In this document: positions 22,470 to 31,482 of the stretch, piece by piece | How the letters are laid out: the number at the start of each line of letters is the position of its first letter | Position numbering within the stretch: the first letter of the stretch is position 1 | Virus record (IMG/VR): IMGVR_UViG_3300029319_008461 | Coordinates: 1 to 64,000 of that record | DNA from: a virus | Length of the DNA stretch: 64,000 nucleotides | Reading direction: 5' to 3' (one strand) | Notes under the pieces: model-generated | What the model was told of the DNA's origin: nothing | What the model saw: the letters and a program-made list of their open reading frames with translations, nothing else | Databases searched by the model: none | Translations under genes and position numbers: made by a program

Positions 22470-23399
22470 ATGTCTAAGGAAAGAAAAAAAGTAACAATCC
22501 TAACTCTTAGGAAAAATAAAAGAGAAAATAAAAAATCAGTTTTTGTAACAGCATACGACTACCCACAAGCAATGTTAGCTCATAGGGCTGGTGTGGATGG
22601 GATATTGGTTGGTGACTCACTTGGTATGACCACACTAGGTCACAAAACAACAATTCCAGTTACAATGGATGATATGATTAGGCACGCAGAGGCCGTTGCT
22701 AGGGGTGCAAAGGCTCCATTCCTAGTTGGAGATATGCCTTACATGTCTTATCAAGCATCTAATGCTGATGCTGTTCGTAATGCTGGAAGATTTATTAGAG
22801 CCGGAATGGACGCTGTAAAGGTAGAAGGAGCAATGGTCGATCGCATCAAAGCCATCGCTGATGCGGGCATCCTAGTGCAAAGCCACCTGGGACTAACTCC
22901 TCACACCATGGCAATGCAGGGAGGATATAGAGTCCAGGGAAAAACAGCAAAAAGCACAGAAATAATTCTCAACCAAGCGCTAGAACTTCAGGAAGCAGGT
23001 TGTGCGTTTTTGTTACTAGAGGCAATGCCAAGAGAATCAGCGCAGGCAGTAGCAAGAGAATTATCAATACCTGTTTTTGGTATTGGTGCTGGTGATCTTG
23101 TCGATGGCCAGTTAGTTATTATGCATGACCTTGTTGGTCTTTTTTGGGACTTCAAATCAAAGTTTGTAAAAAGATATTGTGAAGCCGGTGCTATGATTCA
23201 AGATTCTCTAGAGCAATACGCTCAAGAGGTTCGAGATGGGTCATTCCCGTCCGAAGAAAACTTTTACGAAATTAAAGACGAGGAACTGGAAAAAATTACC
23301 AATTGGAAATACGAAACTGATCAAGGATTCCCAACGAATCACAGTGCTACGCCTAATACTGTTACACCTAAAAAAGATATATTTGACGGTAAAAAATGA
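22470..23399 (+). CDS. panB: Ketopantoate hydroxymethyltransferase-like (PanB)
   Basis: 309 aa, ATG at 22470 behind GAGGAG (a GTG at 22464 is too close to that site). PanB motifs are strong: TAYDYPQAMLAHRAGVD, GDSLGMTTLG, PVTMDDMIRH, GDMPYMSY, KVEGA, SHLGLTPH and EAMPRE. PanB makes ketopantoate from 2-oxoisovalerate and methylene-tetrahydrofolate for CoA synthesis. The length is slightly above the usual 265-280 because of a C-terminal extension. Its place between a ThDP enzyme and sugar SDRs suggests either auxiliary CoA metabolism or a related hydroxymethyl transfer to a sugar precursor. Confidence 0.9.
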   Translation: MSKERKKVTILTLRKNKRENKKSVFVTAYDYPQAMLAHRAGVDGILVGDSLGMTTLGHKTTIPVTMDDMIRHAEAVARGAKAPFLVGDMPYMSYQASNADAVRNAGRFIRAGMDAVKVEGAMVDRIKAIADAGILVQSHLGLTPHTMAMQGGYRVQGKTAKSTEIILNQALELQEAGCAFLLLEAMPRESAQAVARELSIPVFGIGAGDLVDGQLVIMHDLVGLFWDFKSKFVKRYCEAGAMIQDSLEQYAQEVRDGSFPSEENFYEIKDEELEKITNWKYETDQGFPTNHSATPNTVTPKKDIFDGKK

Positions 23400-24232
23400 G
23401 AGTTCTCATAACTGGACGGAACGGGTTTCTTGCAAGGGAGCTATCCGATCGTCTTGACGATTTTGAGGTAACCTGTGTCGGTCGCCAAGAGGTGGACCTC
23501 ACTAACTCTCATAATGTTGATTTATTTTTTGAAGATAAAACTTTTGATGCTGTTTTGCACACAGCCATTATTGGTGGACGTCGAGGACAACAAGATGAGT
23601 TTAAAGATTTTTCTGACAACGTATCAATGTTCAGTAACTTACTAAGACATAAAGATAAGTTTAACAAGTTTATAAACTTTTGTTCTGGTGCGGCCTTTGG
23701 AAGATGTGCTGACATATATGAGTGGCACGAAAACAGAATCCATTCTTGGCTGCCTGGCGGAGGCGACTATTATGGAATGTCAAAAAACATAATTGGACGA
23801 GAGTGCAATAAGCTGGATGGTTTTTATAATTTAAGATTGTTTGGATGTTTCGGGTTTCATGAAGCAGAAAAAAGGTTTGTTAAATCAGCTTTGGAAAAAG
23901 CATTAGTTGGAGAACCAATAGTTATTCATCAGAATAAAATGATGGACTATATTTCTGCTGAAGATATCTGCACAGTGGTAAGACATTATCTTGTGAGTGA
24001 TATTAAAAAAGAACTTCAGGACATTAATATTTGCTATGAGGACAAAACCACTCTGAGAGGTATTGCGGTAAAAATTGTAAACTTAACAAAATCAGAATCA
24101 GAGATAATAATAGAAGAGCCAGGATTCTCTGTATCATATACAGGCAACGCTGATAAGTTGAAAAGTCTTAATTTAAGCCTGCAAGGAATAGAAAAGGGAC
24201 TCTTAGCTCTCTTGGAGAAATTAATTGGATAA
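23396..24232 (+). CDS. NAD(P)-dependent sugar epimerase/reductase (SDR)
   Basis: 278 aa. Rossmann motif ITGRNGFLA at the N-terminus, HTAIIGG, and the catalytic YGMSK near residue 122. It resembles NDP-4-keto-6-deoxyhexose reductases such as RmlD or GDP-fucose synthase-like SDRs; substrate unknown. It overlaps panB by four bases and the RfbH-like gene by eight, so it may reduce the product of that dehydratase. Confidence 0.72.
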   Translation: MRVLITGRNGFLARELSDRLDDFEVTCVGRQEVDLTNSHNVDLFFEDKTFDAVLHTAIIGGRRGQQDEFKDFSDNVSMFSNLLRHKDKFNKFINFCSGAAFGRCADIYEWHENRIHSWLPGGGDYYGMSKNIIGRECNKLDGFYNLRLFGCFGFHEAEKRFVKSALEKALVGEPIVIHQNKMMDYISAEDICTVVRHYLVSDIKKELQDINICYEDKTTLRGIAVKIVNLTKSESEIIIEEPGFSVSYTGNADKLKSLNLSLQGIEKGLLALLEKLIG

Positions 24233-25568
24233 GCTTCAAAAAATACTTTCACTAGTCGAAGAATATGCTCAAGAAAACCTTTTAGATAAAAGCTGGGAAC
24301 CTGGACAATGGGTTAATTATTCTGGACCTCATTTTAGCACTGACGAGTTTCGGGCAGCCGTCGAGGCTTTGCTAGGTGGCTGGCTTGTGTTTGGAAAGAA
24401 GGCCAGAGTTTTTGAACAAACATTCCCGGAGCACTTAGGTAAAAACTTTGGGATGTTAACAAACTCAGGAAGCTCAGCCAACTTGATAATGACTCAAGCT
24501 TTAACTAGTAAAAAAAGCTTTATGAAAAAGTATCATTTACCTAAGGGTAGTAAGATTATCACCCCAGTGGTTTGTTTCCCAACAACCTTGAATCCTATTA
24601 TACAGACAGGATATGAACCAGTATTTGTAGACGTGGACTTGCCATCTTTGAACTTAAATTTAGATCAGGTAGAAAAAATCCTTGAAGAGGATAGTTCAAT
24701 CAGAGGTATTGTTTTTGCTCACGTTCTGGGAAATCCTCCTGATATGGATAGGCTTATGCATTTAGTTGATAAGTATAAACTTATTTTCTTGGAGGATTCA
24801 TGTGATGCCTTGGGTTCTTTTTATGATGATAAAAAACTAGGTTCCTTCGGGCACATGTCAAGCTGTTCATTTTACCCCGCTCATCATATGACTTTGGGAG
24901 AGGGCGGATTTGTAGCTACAGATGACCCAAGACTCAGAAGGGCGTTGGCCAGTTTTAGAGACTGGGGTCGTGCTTGTTATTGTAACGAGCAAAAACCTGG
25001 AGACGTCACTGCTGGAACAGCTTGCGGCAATAGGTTTAAGCCCTGGCTTAAATACGGCAAAGAAAGAATAAATTATGATCACCGTTATGTGTTCGATGAG
25101 ATTGGTTTTAACTTGAAGCCGCTAGAGTTACAAGCAGCTATTGGACTAGAACAACTACATAAGCTACCGGAGATGGATTCAGCCAGACGGGAAAACTTTC
25201 GATCTTTCACTAAAATATTTTCAAAATACGAGGAGTATTTTATGCTCCCGAGGGCTACAGATAAATCAGATCCAAATTGGTTTGGATATTTGTTGACAGT
25301 TAAAGAAGGTAGCGGGTTCAGTCGTGAGCAGTTTGTCCAGCATTTAGAGGACAACAAAATACAGACAAGATCTTATTTTGCAGGGAATTGTTTATATCAT
25401 CCGGCTTATGTAGAGTTCGCTAGCAAATACGACAATCTTAGGGACGAGTTTCCTAATGCTCACAAGGCCACAGTCGGATCTTTTTTTCTAGGAACCTTTA
25501 TTGGTATAACAGAGCAAAAATTAAACTATATTGAGGGGGTTGTTGATGAGTTCTTCAAAAACCTATGA
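24225..25568 (+). CDS. rfbH: RfbH/E1-like NDP-4-keto-6-deoxyhexose 3-dehydratase
   Basis: 447 aa, TTG start at 24225. DegT/AHBA fold, but FYPAHHMTLGEGG has His where aminotransferases have the PLP lysine, the hallmark of E1/RfbH and ColD dehydratases. Cysteines at EDSC, CYC and TACG give C-x57-C-x-C-x13-C, close to the iron-sulfur pattern known for CDP-4-keto-6-deoxyglucose 3-dehydratase E1. So it is predicted to be a PMP/[2Fe-2S] enzyme that removes the C3 hydroxyl en route to 3,6-dideoxyhexoses. Its reductase partner E3 is not in this window; a host reductase may serve. Confidence 0.87.
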   Translation: MDKLQKILSLVEEYAQENLLDKSWEPGQWVNYSGPHFSTDEFRAAVEALLGGWLVFGKKARVFEQTFPEHLGKNFGMLTNSGSSANLIMTQALTSKKSFMKKYHLPKGSKIITPVVCFPTTLNPIIQTGYEPVFVDVDLPSLNLNLDQVEKILEEDSSIRGIVFAHVLGNPPDMDRLMHLVDKYKLIFLEDSCDALGSFYDDKKLGSFGHMSSCSFYPAHHMTLGEGGFVATDDPRLRRALASFRDWGRACYCNEQKPGDVTAGTACGNRFKPWLKYGKERINYDHRYVFDEIGFNLKPLELQAAIGLEQLHKLPEMDSARRENFRSFTKIFSKYEEYFMLPRATDKSDPNWFGYLLTVKEGSGFSREQFVQHLEDNKIQTRSYFAGNCLYHPAYVEFASKYDNLRDEFPNAHKATVGSFFLGTFIGITEQKLNYIEGVVDEFFKNL

Positions 25569-26520
25569 TATGAAAATTATATGTGTAACTGGATGTTTAG
25601 GGTTCATACCTTCTTACTTCGTTGAAAAATGTCTTAAGCGTGGCTGGATGGTGTATGGTATTGATAAGTTGACCTACGCAGCTAACCTGGGTTTCTTAGA
25701 AGAGCTTAATAAGTATGATAATTTTAAGTTTGTAAACGCTGATATAAAAGACATAAAAGCAATATGCGACTGTGATTATGTTGTGAACTTTGCTGCCGAA
25801 TCCCACGTTGGAAATAGTATTATTAACAGTGAGGAATTTATAAACACGAATATTGTCGGCACAAAAAACCTTCTTGATCTTGTGCGGTTCAAGCCAAGAA
25901 ATTGTGGAACTAGACCCGTGTTCATTCAGATTAGCACTGATGAAGTATATGGTGATATATTAGAGGGGGAACACACAGAAGAGGATTTACTACACCCTAG
26001 TAATCCATATTCAGCAGCTAAAGCTGCTGCCGACATGCTTGTTTTAGCTTGGTCTAGAACTTATGATCTAGAATATTTGATAGTTCGGCCTACTAATAAT
26101 TACGGAATCAGACAATACCCTGAAAAGCTTATACCTCTTGCTGTTAAGAATTTACTACGAGGCAGAAAAATTTCTCTTCACAATAATGGAACACCAATAA
26201 GAAACTGGTTACATGCTGATGATACAGCAGAAGCTGTTTTAACTCTTATAGACAACGAGGTTGTTAATGAGATTTACAACGTCTCTGGTGATTTTGAGCA
26301 ATCAAACGCTGAGACGGTTAGAAAAGTTATACAATCATTTTTTGGAACAGAAGAAAACTGGCAAAGCCATGTTGATTATTCATATGTTAGAAAGGGACAA
26401 GACCTAAGGTATTGTCTTGGGGATTCTAAAATTAGAAATCTTGGCTGGACGCCTAAAAAAGAATTTGATAATGAGATAGACTCTATTGTAGATTACTACA
26501 AGAATAATTTTATTTGGTAA
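25546..26520 (+). CDS. rmlB: dTDP-glucose 4,6-dehydratase-like SDR
   Basis: 324 aa from the ATG at 25546, behind GAGGGGG; ATG 25570 is also possible. Extended SDR: TGCLGFIPSYFVEKC, VNFAAESHVGNS, STDEVYGDI, YSAAK and NNYGIRQYPEKLIPL are RmlB signatures. It makes an NDP-4-keto-6-deoxyhexose, the precursor for rhamnose and for dideoxy and amino sugars. NDP type (dTDP or CDP) is not certain. The gene overlaps the RfbH-like gene by 23 bases, so its product could feed that enzyme or the RmlC-like epimerase at 33962. Confidence 0.87.
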   Translation: MSSSKTYDMKIICVTGCLGFIPSYFVEKCLKRGWMVYGIDKLTYAANLGFLEELNKYDNFKFVNADIKDIKAICDCDYVVNFAAESHVGNSIINSEEFINTNIVGTKNLLDLVRFKPRNCGTRPVFIQISTDEVYGDILEGEHTEEDLLHPSNPYSAAKAAADMLVLAWSRTYDLEYLIVRPTNNYGIRQYPEKLIPLAVKNLLRGRKISLHNNGTPIRNWLHADDTAEAVLTLIDNEVVNEIYNVSGDFEQSNAETVRKVIQSFFGTEENWQSHVDYSYVRKGQDLRYCLGDSKIRNLGWTPKKEFDNEIDSIVDYYKNNFIW

Positions 26521-26523
26521 CAT

Positions 26524-27477
26524 ATGAAACTAACATTTGATGACATCATAGACAAACATAAAGGAGAGACGTGCGTCATTTCTTTGCACGGCCCAAGCTT
26601 GGAGCCTTATATAGAAAAGATCCAAGAACTACAGAGAGATAACAAAATTACCAGATTCTCTGTCAATGAGTGGTTTGATTACTTTGAGGAAAAACCAGAC
26701 TATTGGGTGGTATCAAATACAGAGTTTAATATAAGGGACTCTATTCTTAATGAGAACATTTGGAAACTTAGAAAATATCCGGTCGATGTTTTCAACACAT
26801 ATAAAGTTCCGTTGTTCTATAATAAGGCGGCGGATCTCACTGACCCCTCTTTTGTGGATGATAATTTAAAGTTTGATTATCTCCCGTATGACAACAAGCA
26901 CTTCAAGGGGCATGGTTGCATTGAGATACTTAAAAACTTCAAAAATTATTACGAAGAGAACAAAAATTTAAATTTTGAAATGTATGGCAACAACAAGCAA
27001 ATGTGGCAGTTTCCTGACACAAAAAATGAAAACGTTAACGAGTTTTGTGCCCACGTCCACGCTGGACTAGCAGGCGGTTGGTCAAGGACAGGCCACTGTT
27101 GTCATCTTAAGGATGATAATCCAACACTACAAGAGAAACTACAACAATATTCAGGACATGATCGCCATTGTGGAGTTGGACAAACTGTGGGGTTGTTTTG
27201 TGTGGCTTTTGCCATATTGATGGGGTTTAAAAAAATATACATTGTAGGGCTTGACTTAGATTATTCTTTGGGGTATGCTGAGGGGTACCCTGAAGACAAA
27301 AACTATTATGTCCCTAATGTTGCACAAGTTGGTCACTGGAGATATGTGTACAAAGACTTTTTGACTGATGATATGAAAATTTTACGGGAAAGTGCTGCCC
27401 TAAAAGGCACAGAGATTATTAACCTAAACAAAGAAGCATGGTATGATGAATTTACCAAAGGAGATTTAAAGGTATGA
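26524..27477 (+). CDS. Putative DUF115/GT42-like glycosyltransferase
   Basis: 317 aa, not firmly recognised. The N-terminus has CVISLHGPSLEPYI, like the GxGPSL nucleotide-binding start of DUF115 and GT42 proteins, and the C-terminal half has LMGFKKIYIVGLDLDYS, the matching (L)GxKxIYLxGxD element. Both families include transferases for nonulosonic acids. It lies directly upstream of neuB and neuA with a four-base overlap, which fits a sialyltransferase-like role using the CMP-sugar made by its neighbours. Inference of moderate strength. Confidence 0.55.
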   Translation: MKLTFDDIIDKHKGETCVISLHGPSLEPYIEKIQELQRDNKITRFSVNEWFDYFEEKPDYWVVSNTEFNIRDSILNENIWKLRKYPVDVFNTYKVPLFYNKAADLTDPSFVDDNLKFDYLPYDNKHFKGHGCIEILKNFKNYYEENKNLNFEMYGNNKQMWQFPDTKNENVNEFCAHVHAGLAGGWSRTGHCCHLKDDNPTLQEKLQQYSGHDRHCGVGQTVGLFCVAFAILMGFKKIYIVGLDLDYSLGYAEGYPEDKNYYVPNVAQVGHWRYVYKDFLTDDMKILRESAALKGTEIINLNKEAWYDEFTKGDLKV

Positions 27478-28310
27478 GTGTTTTTGTAATTGCAGAAATC
27501 GGTATTAACCACAACGGCAGCCTGGATATCGCTAAGCAGCTTATTAGTGAGGCCGCAGCAGCAGGTTGTGATGCAGTTAAGTTCCAAAAAAGAACTATTG
27601 AAAAAGTTTATTCAAAGGAGGAGCTTGATAAGCCAAGAGAGAGCCCTTGGGGGACAACAAACAGAGAACAAAAGAATGGATTAGAATTTACCGAATCTGA
27701 CTATGAGCAGATTGACGCTTACTGCAAAGAAAAGAATATTGAATGGTTCGCATCTGCTTGGGATGTTGATAGTCAAATTTTCATGCGTCGGTTTAATTGT
27801 AAATACAATAAAGTTGCGTCGGCTATGCTTACACACAGAGAACTTCTAGAAGAAATTGCATCTGAAAAGAAACATACTTTTATTTCTACTGGAATGAGTA
27901 CACTTGAACAAATTGATAAGGTAGTTGAAATTTTTAAAAGCCACGACTGCTCTTTTGAACTTATGCATTGTAACAGCACCTACCCGATGCAACTTGAAGA
28001 TGCAAATCTGCGTGTGATGCACACGCTGCAAGATAGGTACGGTTGTAATGTTGGATACAGTGGCCACGAAACAGGTATTATTATTAGTTGTGCTGCTGTT
28101 GCCATTGGTGCCTCATCTTTGGAAAGACACATTACTCTTGACCGAGCGATGTATGGATCAGATCAGTCTGCGTCCTTGGAGATCGTTGGACTTAAAAGAA
28201 TGATGGATTATGTTAGGGATATCATCGCCTGTATGGGTTCTCCCGAAAAGAAGGTTATGGATACTGAAGTTTCTATCGCTGAGAAGCTACGAAAGGTAGA
28301 TACTCTGTGA
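27474..28310 (+). CDS. neuB: N-acylneuraminate synthase-like (NeuB)
   Basis: 278 aa. TIM-barrel NeuB signatures: IAEIGINHNGSLDIAKQLI at the start, DAVKFQKR, FASAWD, ISTGMSTLEQI, HCNSTYP and GYSGHETG. These enzymes condense PEP with an acylated hexosamine to a nine-carbon nonulosonic acid. Typical NeuB is about 340-350 aa with a C-terminal SAF (antifreeze-like) domain, which contributes to the active site across the dimer; here the protein ends after the barrel. The gene is followed by neuA with a four-base overlap. Substrate (sialic, legionaminic or pseudaminic type) cannot be read. Confidence 0.88.
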   Translation: MSVFVIAEIGINHNGSLDIAKQLISEAAAAGCDAVKFQKRTIEKVYSKEELDKPRESPWGTTNREQKNGLEFTESDYEQIDAYCKEKNIEWFASAWDVDSQIFMRRFNCKYNKVASAMLTHRELLEEIASEKKHTFISTGMSTLEQIDKVVEIFKSHDCSFELMHCNSTYPMQLEDANLRVMHTLQDRYGCNVGYSGHETGIIISCAAVAIGASSLERHITLDRAMYGSDQSASLEIVGLKRMMDYVRDIIACMGSPEKKVMDTEVSIAEKLRKVDTL

Positions 28311-29047
28311 GTAGAATAAATGCCTTAATACCTGCAAGGGGCGGTAGTAAAGGTGTGCCCAAGAAGAATATTAAACTTCTTCACGGTCATCCGCTAATAG
28401 CTTATTCGATCATTGCTTGTCAACAATCAAAAATGATCGATAAAGTTATTGTATCTACAGATGATCAAGAAATTGCTAATGTGGCTTTGCAGTACGGGGC
28501 AGAAGTTCCATTCTTGAGGCCATCTGAATTAGCTGGCGACCGATCTAGGGACGAGGAAGTGATACAACACTACTTTGATTCTCTAGGCGGGTCTGATATT
28601 GCTTATGTCAGGCCTACTACACCTCTAAGAGATCCAGAAGTAATAGACGAAGAGATTAAAAGATATTTTCACACTAAGATACTTGTTTCGACTGGTGTAA
28701 GGTCAATGCATAAGTTGCCTGAATCTCCCCACAAGATGTTTCAACTTGATAAGAACGGTTACTGTTGTGGTTTTTTTGAGGACTTCAAGGGAGAAAAAAA
28801 TTATACAAACTTACCAAGACAAGTGTTTCCAGCAGCCTATCAACCAAATGGTTATTTGGACATTGTAAAGAGAGTTACACTTCAAGATGGTGATGCGTTT
28901 GGCGAAACAGTCTTGCCTATAATCACTGATTTTGTTTTGGAGGTTGATACTGAATATGAGTTTGAACTTATAGATTATCATCTGGCCACAAGAGGTCATA
29001 AGTTGTTGGATAAATTAAATGAAGCAAAAAGTAAAAACGAATCATAG
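28307..29047 (+). CDS. neuA: CMP-nonulosonate cytidylyltransferase (NeuA-like)
   Basis: 246 aa from a GTG at 28307 overlapping the neuB stop. IPARGGSKGVPKKNIKLLHG is the classic CTP-binding loop of NeuA/KdsB enzymes, followed by KVIVSTDDQEIA, RDEEVIQHYF, AYVRPTTPLR and a C-terminal VDTEYEFELID. It activates the NeuB product with CTP. It has no hydrolase or acetyltransferase extension and normal length. With neuB and the GT42-like gene it completes a synthesis-activation-transfer unit. Confidence 0.92.
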   Translation: MSRINALIPARGGSKGVPKKNIKLLHGHPLIAYSIIACQQSKMIDKVIVSTDDQEIANVALQYGAEVPFLRPSELAGDRSRDEEVIQHYFDSLGGSDIAYVRPTTPLRDPEVIDEEIKRYFHTKILVSTGVRSMHKLPESPHKMFQLDKNGYCCGFFEDFKGEKNYTNLPRQVFPAAYQPNGYLDIVKRVTLQDGDAFGETVLPIITDFVLEVDTEYEFELIDYHLATRGHKLLDKLNEAKSKNES

Positions 29048-30284
29048 ATCCATAAACGATGGTTACCGTTTAAAACAAAACAAATTACACGACAAACGAC
29101 ACTCTACAGAGACCGAGGCAAACGGACACCAGGTGCCGGTTGTCTGGGATCGTGCATACGACTACAATGTCTTTGATAAGGACGGTAACAAATGGATTGA
29201 TATGACCTCTGGTATATTTGTTACTAATGCTGGACATGCCAATCCACAAATTAAAAAAGCTATCAAAGATCAGGTTGATGCCGATCTAATATTTGCTTAC
29301 CAGTATATAACCGAGATAAGACAGGAGTATGTTAACAAGCTTTTAGAAGCCTCTCCTAATCACTTTGAAAAATCGATACTTCTTAACACTGGTTCTGAGG
29401 CTACTGATGCAGCCTATCGACTGGTTAAATCTTGGGCAAAAAAGAACAACAAAAAATATATTATAACTTTCAACGGTAGTTATCACGGAAGAGTTCTCGG
29501 TTCGGCCTTTATATGTGGGTCCAAGGACGCAACAGAGTGGTCTTCTATGGTAGATGATGATGTGGTGTTTATAGACTTTCCTATAGATCCAGATGCTGAG
29601 TTTGATCCTAGCATCCTGCCACCCGCTGATCAGATCGCAGCATTTTTCCTAGAGACGTACCAAGGTTGGGCTGCTTGGATGTATCCACCTCAATATATTC
29701 AAGCTCTTTACAAGTTTGCAAGAGACAACGGAGCACTTGTTTGTTTTGATGAGGTCCAGTCAGGGTTCTATAGGATGGGTGAGTTGTATGGATACATGAC
29801 CTATGGTGACAACATTGAGCCAGATCTTATTTGTCTTGGAAAAGGAATATCATCGTCAATTCCTATGTCAGCTATACTTGGCACAAAAGAAATTATTGAT
29901 GTTGATCTAAATGCTAATCTAAGTGGTACACATGCTGGAAATACTTTGGGGTGTGCAGCCTGTTTAGCAAACATAAAATTCTTAACAGATAAAAAGTTTC
30001 AAAAGGAACTTAACAAAAGAATACAGGTTTTTGAAAAGAGAAGTCACAAACTTCTAGACTATGATTGTGTCACTAATGTTAACGCTAGGGGTATGGTGGC
30101 CGGTATTGTTTTTGACACAACAGAAAGAACAAATAAAATTGTTACTGATTGTATTGAAAATGGAGTCCTGCCGGTCTGTACTTTTAGAGAGTCAATAAAA
30201 TTAGGACCGCCACTAACTTTACCCATTGAAGCTATTGACGAAGCTTTTGACGTAATAGAGCAATGTATCAATAAGAACATATAG
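29019..30284 (+). CDS. Class III aminotransferase
   Basis: 421 aa of usual length. Shows NTGSEATDAAYRLVKSWAK, FNGSYHGR, CFDEVQSGFYRMG and the PLP-lysine segment LICLGKGISSSIPMSA (Lys near 275), the features of GABA/ornithine-type and aminomutase-type class III enzymes. It would move an amino group to a terminal or C-linked carbonyl of a sugar or keto acid, possibly modifying the nonulosonate precursor made by neighbours. Overlaps neuA by 29 bases. Substrate unknown. Confidence 0.88.
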   Translation: MKQKVKTNHRSINDGYRLKQNKLHDKRHSTETEANGHQVPVVWDRAYDYNVFDKDGNKWIDMTSGIFVTNAGHANPQIKKAIKDQVDADLIFAYQYITEIRQEYVNKLLEASPNHFEKSILLNTGSEATDAAYRLVKSWAKKNNKKYIITFNGSYHGRVLGSAFICGSKDATEWSSMVDDDVVFIDFPIDPDAEFDPSILPPADQIAAFFLETYQGWAAWMYPPQYIQALYKFARDNGALVCFDEVQSGFYRMGELYGYMTYGDNIEPDLICLGKGISSSIPMSAILGTKEIIDVDLNANLSGTHAGNTLGCAACLANIKFLTDKKFQKELNKRIQVFEKRSHKLLDYDCVTNVNARGMVAGIVFDTTERTNKIVTDCIENGVLPVCTFRESIKLGPPLTLPIEAIDEAFDVIEQCINKNI

Positions 30285-30286
30285 TT

Positions 30287-30709
30287 ATGTTAAATATTAG
30301 ACACACTGGAATAGTTGTAACAGATATGCAGAAGTCCATAGACTTCTACGAGAGTCTGGGGTTTGAGATAAAAAAAGATATGATAGAGTCTGGTCCTTAT
30401 ATTGATAGTTTACTTTCTATAGATGGTGGCGAGGTCAACACAGTTAAAATGAGTTTGAGGGATGGGGGTATGGTGGAACTTCTTCATTTTAAGAACCATC
30501 AAGAGGAACCGACACCTGGTAGTTTAACTAATATTGGTTGCACTCATTTTGCCATGACTGTTGACAATCTGGAAGAAACATATAATAATCTTGTAATATC
30601 GGGGGTTGAGTTTGTTAGCGAGCCACAGTTTTCACCAGATGGCTTTGCGAGAGTTGTGTTTTGTAAGGACCCCGATGGAACTTTTATAGAGTTAGTAGAG
30701 GAAGTTTGA
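30287..30709 (+). CDS. Glyoxalase/VOC family protein
   Basis: 140 aa with the two beta-alpha-beta-beta-beta halves of the VOC fold: IRHTGIVVTDMQKSIDFYESLGF and GCTHFAMTVDNLEETYNNL, ending with FCKDPDGTFIELVEEV. His in IRHTG, His in GCTHF and Glu in IELVEE are candidate metal ligands. Family members include lyases, epimerases and dioxygenases; here an isomerase or epimerase on a sugar intermediate fits best. The stop overlaps the next ATG. Confidence 0.82.
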   Translation: MLNIRHTGIVVTDMQKSIDFYESLGFEIKKDMIESGPYIDSLLSIDGGEVNTVKMSLRDGGMVELLHFKNHQEEPTPGSLTNIGCTHFAMTVDNLEETYNNLVISGVEFVSEPQFSPDGFARVVFCKDPDGTFIELVEEV

Positions 30710-31482
30710 TGAAACTTGGAATGATACAAGGACGGTTGCTTAGGCCGGAGGACGGTGGTATTCAGGAATTTCCATCTTGTTGGAAAGAGGAATTTGATAG
30801 AGCAAAAAGCTTAGGTCTTAATCACATTGAATGGATTGTAACAACTAGATCTTTCAGTTATAATGCGATTTTTTCTAAGGACTGTTCTGAGTTTCCAATC
30901 AGTTCCTTGTGTGCCGATAATCTTGTTGACGATAGATTCACTCAGAGTGATTTCTTGCGTGATAATTTAGATCCAATTTGCAAAGCTGCTATTGACAATA
31001 GTGTCATGTGGGTTACTGTACCGCTACTAGAGAAGAGTGCTATACACGACGCACAAAAAAGACAAGCGTTCAAGCAGGAGATATTAAAGTATGCCGAAAG
31101 ATATCCAAGGTTAAATTTTTCGTTCGAGGCCGAAACCACAGCAGAGAATGTTTTGGATATAGTCAAGGAGAATAAGAATTTTTGGATCACTTATGACACA
31201 GGGAATATAACCTCTGAAAGAATTGATCACAAGGATTACATCCAAAAAACACACAACAGGATAAGCAATGTGCATTTGAAGGATAGGACATTTGATGCTA
31301 AAACTGTTATACCTTTGAGCGGTGATACTCCCTTTGATGACATTTTTAACACTTTGTCAACCGTAAACTATAATAACCTATACACTATGCAGACTGCTCG
31401 TGGTGTTACGGGCTCTGAATTAATGACTATGAAACAACATAAGAATATTTTTGAAAGGATTTATCATGCAGCGAACCCCTGA
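30709..31482 (+). CDS. Sugar isomerase/epimerase-like TIM barrel
   Basis: 257 aa from the ATG at 30709 (GAGGAAG upstream). Xylose-isomerase/AP-endonuclease-2 barrel: IQGRLLRPEDGG, LGLNHIEWIV, FSFEAETTAENVLDIV with a candidate metal Glu, ITYDTGNI with Asp, and NVHLKDR with His and Asp. Such proteins interconvert keto and aldo sugars or epimerise them. It forms a run with the VOC protein and the SDR downstream, so all three probably act on one sugar. Confidence 0.75.
   Translation: MKLGMIQGRLLRPEDGGIQEFPSCWKEEFDRAKSLGLNHIEWIVTTRSFSYNAIFSKDCSEFPISSLCADNLVDDRFTQSDFLRDNLDPICKAAIDNSVMWVTVPLLEKSAIHDAQKRQAFKQEILKYAERYPRLNFSFEAETTAENVLDIVKENKNFWITYDTGNITSERIDHKDYIQKTHNRISNVHLKDRTFDAKTVIPLSGDTPFDDIFNTLSTVNYNNLYTMQTARGVTGSELMTMKQHKNIFERIYHAANP

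Noticed and set aside
22470-23399. PEP mutase, with the neighbouring ThDP enzyme as phosphonopyruvate decarboxylase (phosphonate pathway)
   Set aside because: The motifs GDSLGMTTLG, PVTMDDMIRH and SHLGLTPH are those of PanB, not of PEP mutase, so a phosphonate pathway is not supported.
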